Below the pieces are notes generated by a model. It ran no database searches. It was given only the letters and a program-made list of their open reading frames with translations, and was not told where the DNA came from. Below are positions 23,689 to 33,977 of a stretch of DNA of 46,554 nucleotides, in pieces (positions within the stretch are counted from its first letter, which is position 1; every line of letters begins with the position of its first letter). Origin of the DNA: an uncultured Candidatus Saccharibacteria bacterium (GTDB lineage: Bacteria; Patescibacteriota; Saccharimonadia; Saccharimonadales; Saccharimonadaceae); assembly GCA_946404685.1 (NCBI GenBank), contig CAMJEK010000003.1, positions 1 through 46,554 of the forward strand. Direction: 5' to 3'. The translations under genes and the position numbers were made by a program.

Positions 23689-25863
23689 ATGTCAAAACAA
23701 ACATTTCGTTTGAGGAATAATATTATCCTAAACATTTTGTTTTCATGCTCTAGCGTTTCGCTAGCCCTTTTTGGTCTGCTCACTTTTGTTCCACCGTATA
23801 ACCCAGAGAAACAGGCCGAAGCTCTCATCGATCCAGATCTCTATACTATTTCTGTAAATGCTGTTTCGGACATTAGTCTCCAAGTAAATCCAACCGCTGC
23901 CGGAACCGTAGCGATGGTTGAAGACGTTATTACTAGCTCCACGAACTCTCCATCTGGTTATAAACTCTATGTTTCTGTAGACGGAGATCACAATGATATC
24001 TATCTCAATGGTGATTCAAACAATGACGTGTCCGGCAAAAAGATTGCTGCAACCTCTGGCACTTTTGATTCCCCAGCAGCCCTCACTAGCGATTCATCAT
24101 CCTCATGGGGTTATGCAGTTCCTGGTCTAAATAATTTTGACATCGCCTATGATCCATCCTCCCCATCTTCCTCCGCTAAGTTTGCAGCACTCCCAGTTAT
24201 TGGTGAAGAACAACTCATCCATGAACACGAAGGCGTAGCTACAGACGACACAACTAGTGTCTATTATGGGGCCAAAGTAGACTCCAATATTGCTGCAGGC
24301 CACTATATTGCCAACGTCGTTTATACTTCCATGACAGATATTTCATCTATTACAAATGGCGAGCTTACAGTTTCTCCAAACGACTTCACAGAAAACTACG
24401 ATCCAGTAACCATCACAATCACGACTTCTCTTAGCACTTCCCGTGAGATCGGAACTGTAACTGCAACTGTTGGTGGAAACATTTGTGACAATCTAAACAT
24501 TATAGATTATGATCCGTTAGCGGTAACCTGTACCCTCCCAGCCGGCCTCTCTAATGCAAGACACGGCGTAACCTTGAACATTCCACGTCTCGGCAAAAGT
24601 TACGAAGATGAAAACGGCATCACGGTTGCGGCAACATCTCACACTTGCACTAAGCAATATCGTCTCCAAAACGCAGATGGCACCTATCCAGACGAATATG
24701 TTCAGGACCCAAGTCAAACCGAAACAATTGCCCATGGTGAAACCTGTTCTTACACTAAATCTGTTGAGGACTACCAAGAACAGACAATCACTATCACTCC
24801 ATATGAGGATACCGCAGTCTCTCTAGATCTTCCACGCAACATGTATGAACTCACAATTACACATAACGCTTTCATCGTCTCTACCTCCGGCGCCGGAACC
24901 TATCGTTGGGGTGAAGAAGTCCCTGTCTCTGCCATCTCAACAGGTGAACTCCCGTTTAGAAAATGGAAACAAAAAGCCGGAACGACGAGCACTTTCACAG
25001 ACGAAACTCAAATTGAGACTTCATTTATCATGCCTAAATCAGACGCAACTATCTTCGCAGATGGTGGCAGCTACTGTGACTATGAACCAGGAGAATCTTG
25101 GGAATTCTCATACAAAGGCTCTCCGGAGGAATTCCCAGTGCCTTGCGCCGGAACATATAAATTAGAAGTATGGGGCGCGCAAGGATACTGTACTGATACT
25201 GGTAGTGCATCTGGTAAAGGAGGCTACTCTGCCGGAAACGTTTCTTTAGAAACCGGCGCAGTTCTAAAGGTTGTTGTTGGGGGCTATAATAATGGCTACA
25301 ACGGCGGAACCTATAATTCTTCGTACGATTCTCCTAATGGTTGGTATGTGACCTACTCTGGTGGAGGAGCTACACATATCGCACTAAAGAAAAATAATGA
25401 TACATTCACGACACTTCAATCATATAATAATCCAGCAACCGCAATAGAATACGTCTATCTTGTTGCTGGCGGCGGCGGCTCTGCAGCATACTGGTCTGGA
25501 AGTGGCGGTGCTGGTGGAGGAGAAAATGGACTTGGTGGTGGCGGTGTGAATCCTGGCCGCGGAGGAACCCAAACCTCAGGATACGCGTTTGGTCGTGGCC
25601 AACCTGGAACATATTGGGATAATAACGACTCTCATCCGCACTACACCGGAGCCGGTGGCGGTGGCTGGTATGGTGGAACAGCCGGCGGCGTGAAACAGGA
25701 TTCTGGCGGTGGCGGCGGATCTGGATATTTAAACGTTGACCTCGGTTTGTTGAATAGTGAGGGTATTGCTGGCAATGCATCTATGCCAACACATGATGGT
25801 ACTGGTACGATGACTGGTAACACTGGCGCTGGTCATGCAAAAATCACCCTGCTCGAAGACTAG
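23689..25863 (+). CDS. Glycine-rich modular surface protein, tandem copy A
   Basis: The 724-aa protein starts with an uncleaved or signal-type hydrophobic helix (residues 12-37), then a domain of about 180 aa (DLYTISVNAVSDISLQVNP to VVYTSM) and a beta-sandwich-like region (residues 220-305). A C-x-K-QYRLQNADGTYPDEY module (320-385), a divergent InlB-B repeat (LDLPRNMYELTI to FIMPKSDATIF) and a glycine-rich C-terminal module (from CAGTYKLEVWGAQG) follow. No sortase signal is visible, so the N-terminal helix may anchor it. It is adhesin-like by architecture. The N-terminal 260 residues are nearly identical to copy B while the C-terminal module differs. AAAGGGAA precedes the ATG. A terminator follows. 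Confidence 0.88.
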   Translation: MSKQTFRLRNNIILNILFSCSSVSLALFGLLTFVPPYNPEKQAEALIDPDLYTISVNAVSDISLQVNPTAAGTVAMVEDVITSSTNSPSGYKLYVSVDGDHNDIYLNGDSNNDVSGKKIAATSGTFDSPAALTSDSSSSWGYAVPGLNNFDIAYDPSSPSSSAKFAALPVIGEEQLIHEHEGVATDDTTSVYYGAKVDSNIAAGHYIANVVYTSMTDISSITNGELTVSPNDFTENYDPVTITITTSLSTSREIGTVTATVGGNICDNLNIIDYDPLAVTCTLPAGLSNARHGVTLNIPRLGKSYEDENGITVAATSHTCTKQYRLQNADGTYPDEYVQDPSQTETIAHGETCSYTKSVEDYQEQTITITPYEDTAVSLDLPRNMYELTITHNAFIVSTSGAGTYRWGEEVPVSAISTGELPFRKWKQKAGTTSTFTDETQIETSFIMPKSDATIFADGGSYCDYEPGESWEFSYKGSPEEFPVPCAGTYKLEVWGAQGYCTDTGSASGKGGYSAGNVSLETGAVLKVVVGGYNNGYNGGTYNSSYDSPNGWYVTYSGGGATHIALKKNNDTFTTLQSYNNPATAIEYVYLVAGGGGSAAYWSGSGGAGGGENGLGGGGVNPGRGGTQTSGYAFGRGQPGTYWDNNDSHPHYTGAGGGGWYGGTAGGVKQDSGGGGGSGYLNVDLGLLNSEGIAGNASMPTHDGTGTMTGNTGAGHAKITLLED

Positions 25864-25868
25864 AAAAT

Positions 25869-25909
25869 AACAGGACTTGTTGTCTAAAACGACTACGGTC
25901 CTGTTTTTT
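25869..25909 (+). terminator. Intrinsic terminator after copy A
   Basis: AACAGGAC and GTCCTGTT pair across a 21-nt loop, which can itself form a short GTTG/CGAC hairpin. TTTTTT follows. Confidence 0.85.
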
Positions 25910-25948
25910 GTGAAATTAAAAGGGGGGCTTGCCGCTTATAAAACAATA

Positions 25949-25977
25949 TTGACATGCAAAAACTCTTATGCTTTAAT
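25949..25977 (+). promoter_or_regulatory. Sigma70 promoter of the second tandem surface-protein gene
   Basis: TTGACA, 17 nt, TTTAAT. Spacing and downstream leader match the promoter at 23592, so the regulatory region was duplicated with the gene. Confidence 0.85.
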
Positions 25978-26043
25978 AAGGGTAGAGTGTAAGGTTATAC
26001 GGCCTAAAAACAAACAGAGCAAAACCAAAAAGGGAATACAAAC

Positions 26044-29000
26044 ATGTCAAAACAAACATTTCGTTTGAGGAATAATTTTATCCTAAACATTTTGTTTTCA
26101 TGCTCTAGCGTTTCGCTAGCCCTTTTTGGTTTGCTCACCTTTGTTCCACCGTATAACCCAGAGAAACAGGCCGAGGCAGTTATAGACCCAGACCTCTATA
26201 CCATCTCTGTTAATGCTGTCTCAGACATTAGCCTCCAGGTTAATCCATCCGCCGCCGGCACTGTTGCAATGGTTGAAGACGTTATCACTAGTTCAACCAA
26301 CTCCCCGTCTGGCTACAAGCTTTATGTCTCCGTAGATGGAGATCATAACGACATTTATCTCAATGGTGATTCAAACAATGACGTGTCCGGCAAAAAGATT
26401 GCTGCAACCTCTGGCACTTTTGATTCCCCAGCAGCCCTCACTAGCGATTCATCATCCTCATGGGGTTATGCAGTTCCTGGTCTAAATAATTTTGACATCG
26501 CCTATGATCCATCCTCCCCATCTTCCTCCGCTAAGTTTGCAGCACTCCCAGTTATTGGTGAAGAACAACTCATCCACGAACACGAAGGCGTAGCTACAGA
26601 TGACACAACTAGCGTTTATTATGGCGCTAAGGTGGATTCTAATATCGCCGCAGGTCATTATGTTGCCAATGTCGTCTATACATCCATGACAGACATTTCA
26701 TCCATTACAAACGGCGAACTCACCGTCTCTCCAAACGACTTCACAGAAAACTACGATCCGGTAACCATCACAATCACGACTTCTCTTAGTACTTCCCGTG
26801 AGATTGGCACCGTAACTGCGACTGTTGGCGGAAACATCTGCGGAGATCTCGATATCGCTAATTATGACCCACTTACTGTAACTTGTACTTTACCAGCAGG
26901 CTTATCAAACTCTAGACATGATGTAATGTTAAATATACCTCGCCTTGGCAAGAGCTATGAGACCGAAGGTGGCATTAAAGTGTCCGCATCGAACCACACC
27001 TGTACTAAACAGTATCGTCTCCAAAATGCGGACGGGACTTATCCGGACGAATACACTCAAGATACTGAAGAAACAGAAACTATCGCACATGGCGAGACCT
27101 GTTCATACGCAAAGAGCGTTGATGGTTATCAAGGTCAAAACACGACTATCACCCCAGACGAAGATGTTACTTTGTCTCTCGATCTCCCAAGAAATACGTA
27201 TGAATTAACCATTCATTACAATCAATTTATCGCCTCAGTTAGTGGCGCCGGAACTTATCGCTGGGGAGAAGAGGTCTCCGTATCTGCCGTTTCGACCGGT
27301 GAAAAACCATTTAGGGGCTGGGAGCAAATGAGCGGCGAAACAAGCTCATTCGCTGACCCAACCGCAATAAGCACAACGTTTGTCATGCCAAAATCAAGTG
27401 CTGTCATTTTTGCAGATGGTGGGCGCACCTGCGACTACGATCCAGACCATACATGGACATTTGGATATACCGGAGCTCCGGAATCATTCGACGTTCCATG
27501 TGTTGGTGCCTACAAGATTGAAGCATGGGGTGCATCCGGCGGTAGCGCTTCCGCAATCGGTCACTCGATTGCTGGCGGACGTGGTGGTTATGCCGTTGGA
27601 AATTTAGTTCTGACCACTGACGATACTCTCTATATTGGTGTAGGTGGCGCTGGTGCTGGTGGGTCAACCACGGCAAGAAATGCCGCAGGTGGATGGAATG
27701 GTGGTGCAAGTGGCCACACTGAGACCCCAACCGGCTTGTGTCAAGGCGGCGGTGGTGGCGGTGGCGCAACGCACGTAGCGGTAGCAGACGGCGCTTTACC
27801 TACCCTTAGCGCATCAGATGTATTAATAGTAGCTGGCGGCGGAACTGCTGCATATGTAAAAACTGCCTATAGTGATGACGGTGAAGGTATTGATAGCTCC
27901 GCAACTGGTAAACCTGGTGGGGCTACCGTGTCACCAGTCGGAACTACTATGTCGCCAAACGGATCAACATACCGTACTGGCGGTGGATCGGGCTACGCCG
28001 GTGGAGGGGGCGGATATATAGGCGGTTCAGGAAGTGCTGGTGGAGCAAGCTACTTTGCCTCAAGCGTGAGAGAAACATCGTTTGCTGGCGGGAACTCTGT
28101 TATGCCAACTCACGACGGAACGGGAACTATGACCGGAAATAGTGGTAGCGGTTACGCCAAAATCACGTTCATTGGTGAAGCTTATCAAGTCATATTCGAC
28201 GCTAACGGCGGGAACGTCGATATCGCAAGTAAGACACTCGATCTAAACAATAATATAATGGGCGATATGCCAGTGCCTACTAAAAACGGTGAATTCTTCT
28301 GGGGCTGGTATACTGATACTACATATAAAACGCTAGTAACCACTACTTCAGTCATAAAAGAGAACATGCGCCTATACGCAAGATGGGGCGCCCAGAATAA
28401 AGACTTTGATTATCAGGGCTATGTTGAGGGTGTAAGGGTCCCTACAAGTGGTACATATAAAGTTGAATTATGGGGTGCATCCGGTGGCACCGCAAACCCA
28501 ATCGGTCACACTATTGCTGGTGGGCGCGGTGGCTATGTCACGGGAAATGTATATCTAACAGCTGGTAGTTACCTCTATATTGGTGTAGGCGGTGCTGGTG
28601 CAGGCACATCGACCACGTACAGGGATGCTGTGGGCGGATTTAACGGTGGCACAAGTGGCCACGTCGAAACCCCACTCGGTCTATGTCGAGGTGGCGGCGC
28701 TGGTGGTGGCGCAACACACATAGCAACAGCAGATGGTACTTTACCAACTCTTAGTGCATCGAATGTAATGATCGTAGCTGGTGGTGGTTCTGGTGGGTAC
28801 GGAAGAACCAACTACAGTAATGACGGTGAATACATTGAAAATAGTGTAGTCGGTGGTGCTGGCGGTGTTACCGTATCTCCAGTCGGAACCAACATTTCAG
28901 CAAGCGGCTCCTCATTCCATATCGGTGGTGAAGCGGGCTACTCTGGCGGAGGCGGCGGATATGTTGGTGGCTCCGGCAGTACTAGTGGTACGAGCTACTT

Positions 29001-29127
29001 TAGTGAATCAATTACGTCTACGTCTTCAAAATCCGGAAATGAATCTATGCCAACCCACGACGGAGCGGGAACCATGACTGGTAACTCCGGTAGTGGCTAC
29101 GCAAAACTCACCTATCTCGGTAATTAA
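26044..29127 (+). CDS. Glycine-rich modular surface protein, tandem copy B (two glycine-rich modules)
   Basis: The 1027-aa paralog has the same order as copy A up to about residue 470: N-terminal hydrophobic helix, conserved domain, YRLQNADGTYPDEY module and divergent InlB-B repeat. It then has a glycine-rich module (CVGAYKIEAWGASGG to YAKITFIG), a canonical Listeria-Bacteroides/InlB repeat (YQVIFDANGGNVD to RLYARWG, about 715-785), and a second glycine-rich module (GTYKVELWGASGG to YAKLTYLGN) that is similar to the first. An internal duplication with an InlB linker therefore made copy B longer. Likely extracellular and adhesin-like; ligand unknown. It converges on dnaK across a shared terminator. 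Confidence 0.88.
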   Translation: MSKQTFRLRNNFILNILFSCSSVSLALFGLLTFVPPYNPEKQAEAVIDPDLYTISVNAVSDISLQVNPSAAGTVAMVEDVITSSTNSPSGYKLYVSVDGDHNDIYLNGDSNNDVSGKKIAATSGTFDSPAALTSDSSSSWGYAVPGLNNFDIAYDPSSPSSSAKFAALPVIGEEQLIHEHEGVATDDTTSVYYGAKVDSNIAAGHYVANVVYTSMTDISSITNGELTVSPNDFTENYDPVTITITTSLSTSREIGTVTATVGGNICGDLDIANYDPLTVTCTLPAGLSNSRHDVMLNIPRLGKSYETEGGIKVSASNHTCTKQYRLQNADGTYPDEYTQDTEETETIAHGETCSYAKSVDGYQGQNTTITPDEDVTLSLDLPRNTYELTIHYNQFIASVSGAGTYRWGEEVSVSAVSTGEKPFRGWEQMSGETSSFADPTAISTTFVMPKSSAVIFADGGRTCDYDPDHTWTFGYTGAPESFDVPCVGAYKIEAWGASGGSASAIGHSIAGGRGGYAVGNLVLTTDDTLYIGVGGAGAGGSTTARNAAGGWNGGASGHTETPTGLCQGGGGGGGATHVAVADGALPTLSASDVLIVAGGGTAAYVKTAYSDDGEGIDSSATGKPGGATVSPVGTTMSPNGSTYRTGGGSGYAGGGGGYIGGSGSAGGASYFASSVRETSFAGGNSVMPTHDGTGTMTGNSGSGYAKITFIGEAYQVIFDANGGNVDIASKTLDLNNNIMGDMPVPTKNGEFFWGWYTDTTYKTLVTTTSVIKENMRLYARWGAQNKDFDYQGYVEGVRVPTSGTYKVELWGASGGTANPIGHTIAGGRGGYVTGNVYLTAGSYLYIGVGGAGAGTSTTYRDAVGGFNGGTSGHVETPLGLCRGGGAGGGATHIATADGTLPTLSASNVMIVAGGGSGGYGRTNYSNDGEYIENSVVGGAGGVTVSPVGTNISASGSSFHIGGEAGYSGGGGGYVGGSGSTSGTSYFSESITSTSSKSGNESMPTHDGAGTMTGNSGSGYAKLTYLGN

Positions 29128-29133
29128 CACCAA

Positions 29134-29162
29134 AAAATAACCCCCTCGCGGGGGTTATTTTT
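29134..29162. terminator. Bidirectional terminator between surface protein B and dnaK
   Basis: AAAATAACCCCC, TCGC loop, GGGGGTTATTTT, with T-rich tracts on both strands. Confidence 0.9.
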
Positions 29163-29171
29163 ATTTGTAGA

Positions 29172-31061
<1,890 letters not shown>

Positions 31062-31078
31062 ATTTTTTCTCCTTTTCT

Positions 31079-31105
31079 TTAGCACTCTACGCATGAGACT
31101 GCTAA
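31079..31105 (-). promoter_or_regulatory. CIRCE operator 1 (HrcA site) in the dnaK leader
   Basis: TTAGCACTC-N9-GACTGCTAA has one mismatch to the consensus TTAGCACTC-N9-GAGTGCTAA. It lies between the transcription start and the start codon. Confidence 0.92.
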
Positions 31106-31114
31106 TATGTCTCT

Positions 31115-31143
31115 ATTGTAGTAAACTAGCACTCATTTGTCAA
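31115..31143 (-). promoter_or_regulatory. Sigma70 promoter of dnaK
   Basis: On the minus strand TTGACA, 17 nt, TACAAT. The -35 box lies inside the spacer of CIRCE 2. Confidence 0.92.
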
Positions 31144-31152
31144 GAGCGCTAA
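31126..31152 (-). promoter_or_regulatory. CIRCE operator 2 over the dnaK -35 box
   Basis: CTAGCACTC-N9-GAGCGCTAA has one mismatch in each arm. Together with operator 1 it brackets the promoter. Confidence 0.85.
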
Positions 31153-31183
31153 AATACAAAAAATAAAGTCGCTGATTCCGTGA

Positions 31184-31189
31184 TATAAT
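31184..31189 (+). promoter_or_regulatory. Leaderless-type -10 box of ruvB
   Basis: TATAAT, 6 nt, then ATG 31196. Confidence 0.7.
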
Positions 31190-31195
31190 AGAGAT

Positions 31196-32257
31196 ATGAT
31201 AGAGAGGCAAAACGATTTTAAGAAGGACCGCCTGGTTGAGCCAACCATCGCCGGCTCTGATTCTGATGAAGAAAAAATCGAAATTAGCCTCCGCCCAACC
31301 ACTTTTTCTGAATATATTGGCCAGGAACGCCTCAAAAACAACCTAAAACTCGCTATTGATGCCGTCAAAAAGCGAAACGACGGTACCACTCTCGACCATA
31401 TATTATTATATGGTCCTCCAGGTCTTGGCAAAACCACCATGGCCGGCGTTATTGCCCACGAACTCGGCGCCTCGCTCCGAGTTACTTCTGGTCCTGCTAT
31501 TGAGCGTGCCGGAGATCTCGCAAGCATTCTGACAAATCTGAAAGATGGCGACGTTCTCTTCATCGATGAGATTCATCGCCTCCGCCGTGCTGTTGAGGAA
31601 GTTTTGTATTCTGCTATGGAGGACTACAAGCTGGATATCGTTATTGGTAAAGGCCCAGCCGCGCGCAGTGTTCGTCTCGATCTTCCGAAATTCACTGTTA
31701 TTGGCGCAACCACCCGTACTGGCTCTCTTGCTGGCCCACTCCGTGATCGCTTTGGTATTATTCATCGCCTTGAGTATTATAAGCAACCAGAAATCAAAGA
31801 AATCATTAACCGCACTGCTGGAATTCTAAATACCCGCATCGACGATGCTGCAACCGAGCTTCTATCTACCCGTTCTCGCCTTACTCCGCGTATTGCTAAC
31901 CGCATCTTCAAGCGCGTTCGTGACTACGCCGACGTCAACGGTGATGGTTTTATTGATAAGGCTATCGCTGAAAAATCCCTCGAGCTTATGGAGATCGATG
32001 ATCTTGGGCTTGACCCGGCCGACCGCAACATGATGGAGTTAATGATTGAAAACTATGGTGATCGCCCAGTTGGTCTCACGACTATTGCTGCTTTGACCGG
32101 CGATGAGGCCTCCACTATCGAGGATTATTATGAGCCATACCTCTTGCAACTTGGCCTTCTCGCGCGCACTCCACGTGGCCGAATCGTAACTGAAAAAGGG
32201 AAGAATCACTTGTCAAAAGTGTCTAAAAATGATATAATTGAAAAAAGGAGTCACTAG
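31196..32257 (+). CDS. ruvB: RuvB Holliday junction branch-migration ATPase
   Basis: RuvB is the hexameric motor of branch migration. The 353-aa protein has the family segment [19 protein letters not shown], Walker [10 protein letters not shown], Walker B DEIHRL, sensor and arginine-finger region [18 protein letters not shown], and the C-terminal winged helix ([27 protein letters not shown]). Length is normal with a short N-terminal extension. RuvC is about 18.5 kb upstream and RuvA is not in the window. The next gene starts 1 nt after it and has its own -10 box within the ruvB 3' end. Confidence 0.97.
   Translation: MIERQNDFKKDRLVEPTIAGSDSDEEKIEISLRPTTFSEYIGQERLKNNLKLAIDAVKKRNDGTTLDHILLYGPPGLGKTTMAGVIAHELGASLRVTSGPAIERAGDLASILTNLKDGDVLFIDEIHRLRRAVEEVLYSAMEDYKLDIVIGKGPAARSVRLDLPKFTVIGATTRTGSLAGPLRDRFGIIHRLEYYKQPEIKEIINRTAGILNTRIDDAATELLSTRSRLTPRIANRIFKRVRDYADVNGDGFIDKAIAEKSLELMEIDDLGLDPADRNMMELMIENYGDRPVGLTTIAALTGDEASTIEDYYEPYLLQLGLLARTPRGRIVTEKGKNHLSKVSKNDIIEKRSH
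32233..32238 (+). promoter_or_regulatory. -10 box inside the 3' end of ruvB
   Basis: TATAAT followed by AAAGGAG (32245-32250 region) and ATG 32259. It would give a short SD-bearing leader for the PH-domain gene. Confidence 0.5.
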
Positions 32258-32258
32258 T

Positions 32259-32849
32259 ATGGATGATACTCTAGCCAATATCCGCCACGAGCGCAGCAAA
32301 AAAGATTTTCCAGCTCTCAAGTTGGAAGACGGCGAATATGTTGAATATGCCTTTTCTCGTTCAAATAAGTGTTTTCTCTTAATCTGGGGTAGCGTCGCAT
32401 TTATTATTCTATCTCTTATATTTGTCTTCTTTGTCGCAAAGACTAGCATGAGTAACTTCGATAATATGGGGACAAACTTCCTTATACTTATCATCGGAAC
32501 TTTGGCCGCCGCATCAGTTGTTGGTGGTCTCATCTCCACCAAGGTTTTTAGCTGTAACAAGCTCTATATCACCAACCGCCGCGTGATTCAATATATCATG
32601 CTTTCACCTGTTGCAACCTCGAAAAATGTGATCGATCTCTCTTCGATTGAAGATGCGAGCTTCCGTCAGACCAACATCCTTCAAAAGCTTATTGGCATCG
32701 GCACCCTTCGCCTCTCAACCGTCGGCGACGAAACGACCTATACCCTCCAATACACCGACAGTATCGGTGGCGACGAGCTAAACGGCATCACAAAATTGAT
32801 CCGCACCGCCAGAAACCGCCTCAATAATAAAGTTGAAGAAGAAAACTAA
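32259..32849 (+). CDS. Membrane protein with bacterial PH domain (bPH2 / YdbS-like)
   Basis: The 196-aa protein has two hydrophobic segments (LLIWGSVAFIILSLIFVFFVA and FLILIIGTLAAASVVGGLI), then a PH-like domain. NKLYITNRRVIQY, VIDLSSIEDASFRQTNILQKLIGIGTLRL and the closing strands follow the bPH2 pattern. The function of this family is poorly known, and membrane stress or lipid binding has been suggested. I moved the start from 32238 to ATG 32259, which follows AAAGGAG by 8 nt; the earlier start lies on the -10 box. The stop overlaps the convergent pilin gene by 4 nt. Confidence 0.82.
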   Translation: MDDTLANIRHERSKKDFPALKLEDGEYVEYAFSRSNKCFLLIWGSVAFIILSLIFVFFVAKTSMSNFDNMGTNFLILIIGTLAAASVVGGLISTKVFSCNKLYITNRRVIQYIMLSPVATSKNVIDLSSIEDASFRQTNILQKLIGIGTLRLSTVGDETTYTLQYTDSIGGDELNGITKLIRTARNRLNNKVEEEN

Positions 32850-33235
32850 TTTCGATTTCTTTTAATATAGATATCTTCTTTTTCAAGAACTGCCTTTAGG
32901 GTATATTCTTTGCATTTCCCTTCAACGCAGTCTGCTGGTTCATAGAAATATGAGCTAAGTTCAGTCCCGAGATTATACCCAAGCGGATCGGTCCAGAGTG
33001 CTGGATCGATCATTTTTAGGTTATCTTCGGAGATCGATTCAGGATAATAGCCATGGCTAGGATAATAGCCTTCCTCGAGGGCATAATACATGGCGTTAAT
33101 CGCGGTTTTACGATCCTCATCACGCTCCATCGCGTCGATATTGGACTTTTGAACGAAGAATAGAATGACAAGAAGCGTTGCGAAAAAAGCAACAATTGAG
33201 ATTTCTAAAATAGTAAAACCGGATTTTCTTTTCAT
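32846..33235 (-). CDS. Type IV pilin-like protein (prepilin)
   Basis: The 129-aa protein starts MKRKSGFTILEISIVAFFATLLVILFF, a class III prepilin signal with the cleavage site G/F and the +5 glutamate, followed by one hydrophobic helix. The C-terminal part has DPLGYNLG and a cysteine pair (DCVEGKC), as in minor pilins and pseudopilins. Type IV pili drive twitching and DNA uptake. No other pilus genes lie nearby, so it may be an orphan minor pilin. It starts 6 nt after a minus-strand TATAAT. Confidence 0.85.
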   Translation of the reverse strand: MKRKSGFTILEISIVAFFATLLVILFFVQKSNIDAMERDEDRKTAINAMYYALEEGYYPSHGYYPESISEDNLKMIDPALWTDPLGYNLGTELSSYFYEPADCVEGKCKEYTLKAVLEKEDIYIKRNRN

Positions 33236-33241
33236 ATCTTT

Positions 33242-33247
33242 ATTATA
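33242..33247 (-). promoter_or_regulatory. Leaderless-type -10 box of the pilin-like gene
   Basis: Minus-strand TATAAT, 6 nt, then ATG 33235. Confidence 0.65.
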
Positions 33248-33284
33248 ACACCAAAATATGATACAATAATTATATCGTCTTTAT

Positions 33285-33361
33285 GGTACCGTAGCTCAGC
33301 TGGTTAGAGCGTGGGACTCATAAGCCCAAGGTCGGTGGTTCAAGACCACCCGGTACCACCA
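33285..33361 (+). tRNA. tRNA with anticodon CAT (elongator Met or Ile2)
   Basis: The acceptor is GGTACCG/CGGTACC with discriminator A and encoded CCA, and the loop CTCATAA gives CAT. The G1:C72 pair and lack of three consecutive G:C pairs next to the loop argue against an initiator. Pair 31:39 is A.G. Elongator Met is most likely; lysidine-modified Ile cannot be excluded by eye. Confidence 0.92.
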
Positions 33362-33372
33362 TAGACTAAAAC

Positions 33373-33393
33373 TCGGCACCTAGCCGATTTTTT
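33373..33393 (+). terminator. Intrinsic terminator after the CAT tRNA
   Basis: TCGGC, 5-nt loop, GCCGA, TTTTTT. A second hairpin (GTGGC...GCCAC, 33394-33423) follows without a T-tract. Confidence 0.85.
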
Positions 33394-33429
33394 GTGGCAT
33401 ACCCTTGCGAGGTGCAACGCCACACAGCT

Positions 33430-33458
33430 TTGACAAATATAGATAAGTATTGTATAAT
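33430..33458 (+). promoter_or_regulatory. Perfect consensus sigma70 promoter
   Basis: TTGACA, 17 nt ending in TG, TATAAT. It is the only perfect -35/-10 pair in the window. It drives an about 80-nt leader with two predicted hairpins (CTAACC/GGTTAG and CCCA/TGGG around TGCGTATGCA) and a full AAAGGAGG. Confidence 0.9.
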
Positions 33459-33542
33459 AATAACGCTAACCTAATAGTGGGTTAGTAAAACAGCCCATCT
33501 TGCGTATGCATCTGGGAGCACATTAAGAAAGGAGGTATTCGT

Positions 33543-33893
33543 ATGAATACCAATAAGACAGAGTACTATGACATCGTAGCTGGCCCAAACAAGGACGCAT
33601 TGTTCGACGCATGTAAGTATGCGCACAGCAAGGCAGCAAAGATTCCTATCGATTTCGAAGTTGTAATCGGCTATACACTGCCTCCGAACGAGCCAGGCAG
33701 CGCTTACATCCCGATGGATATTACCGACATCAGCATTACTTGCATCGAATACGAGGATAACTCAGGTGAGAGTTTCAATCTGAACGGGAATTGTTACGCT
33801 GACCCGGATTTTACCGGAGGAAGTAAGCCTTATAGATTCAAGGCTTATTATAATTCAAAAAAACGTATAGGCCGCATTGCTTTCGAGGAGTAA
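33543..33893 (+). CDS. Hypothetical protein of unknown family (island gene 1)
   Basis: The 116-aa protein is not recognised. It lacks membrane segments and a signal peptide, and looks like a compact alpha/beta domain (YYDIVAGPNKDALFDACKYAHSKAAK, then FEVVIGYTLPPNEPGSAY). Three cysteines are present. The ATG follows AAAGGAGG by 7 nt, and the strong promoter and long leader contrast with neighbouring leaderless genes. Codon choice also differs from neighbours (for example more CTG and AAG). This suggests a transferred gene, perhaps of plasmid or phage origin, but that is inference. The next gene follows after about 85 nt with a GC-rich hairpin between them. Confidence 0.65.
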   Translation: MNTNKTEYYDIVAGPNKDALFDACKYAHSKAAKIPIDFEVVIGYTLPPNEPGSAYIPMDITDISITCIEYEDNSGESFNLNGNCYADPDFTGGSKPYRFKAYYNSKKRIGRIAFEE

Positions 33894-33913
33894 GTCTTTC
33901 CACAATGATCCAC

Positions 33914-33938
33914 CGCCCGGGGGGCTTCGGCCCGGGCT
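33914..33938 (+). repeat. GC-rich hairpin with TTCG tetraloop
   Basis: GGGC-TTCG-GCCC, extended by CCC/GGG past a 3-nt G bulge. There is no T-tract. It lies between the two island genes and could protect or process the mRNA. Confidence 0.7.
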
Positions 33939-33977
33939 TGCAAAGAAGTGTACACCACGAATAAGGAGGTGGTATTA

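Noticed and set aside
25406-25780. Long minus-strand ORF inside surface protein A (His/Arg/Gln-rich)
   Set aside because: It mirrors the glycine-rich coding repeats of the plus strand and has no SD or -10 box.
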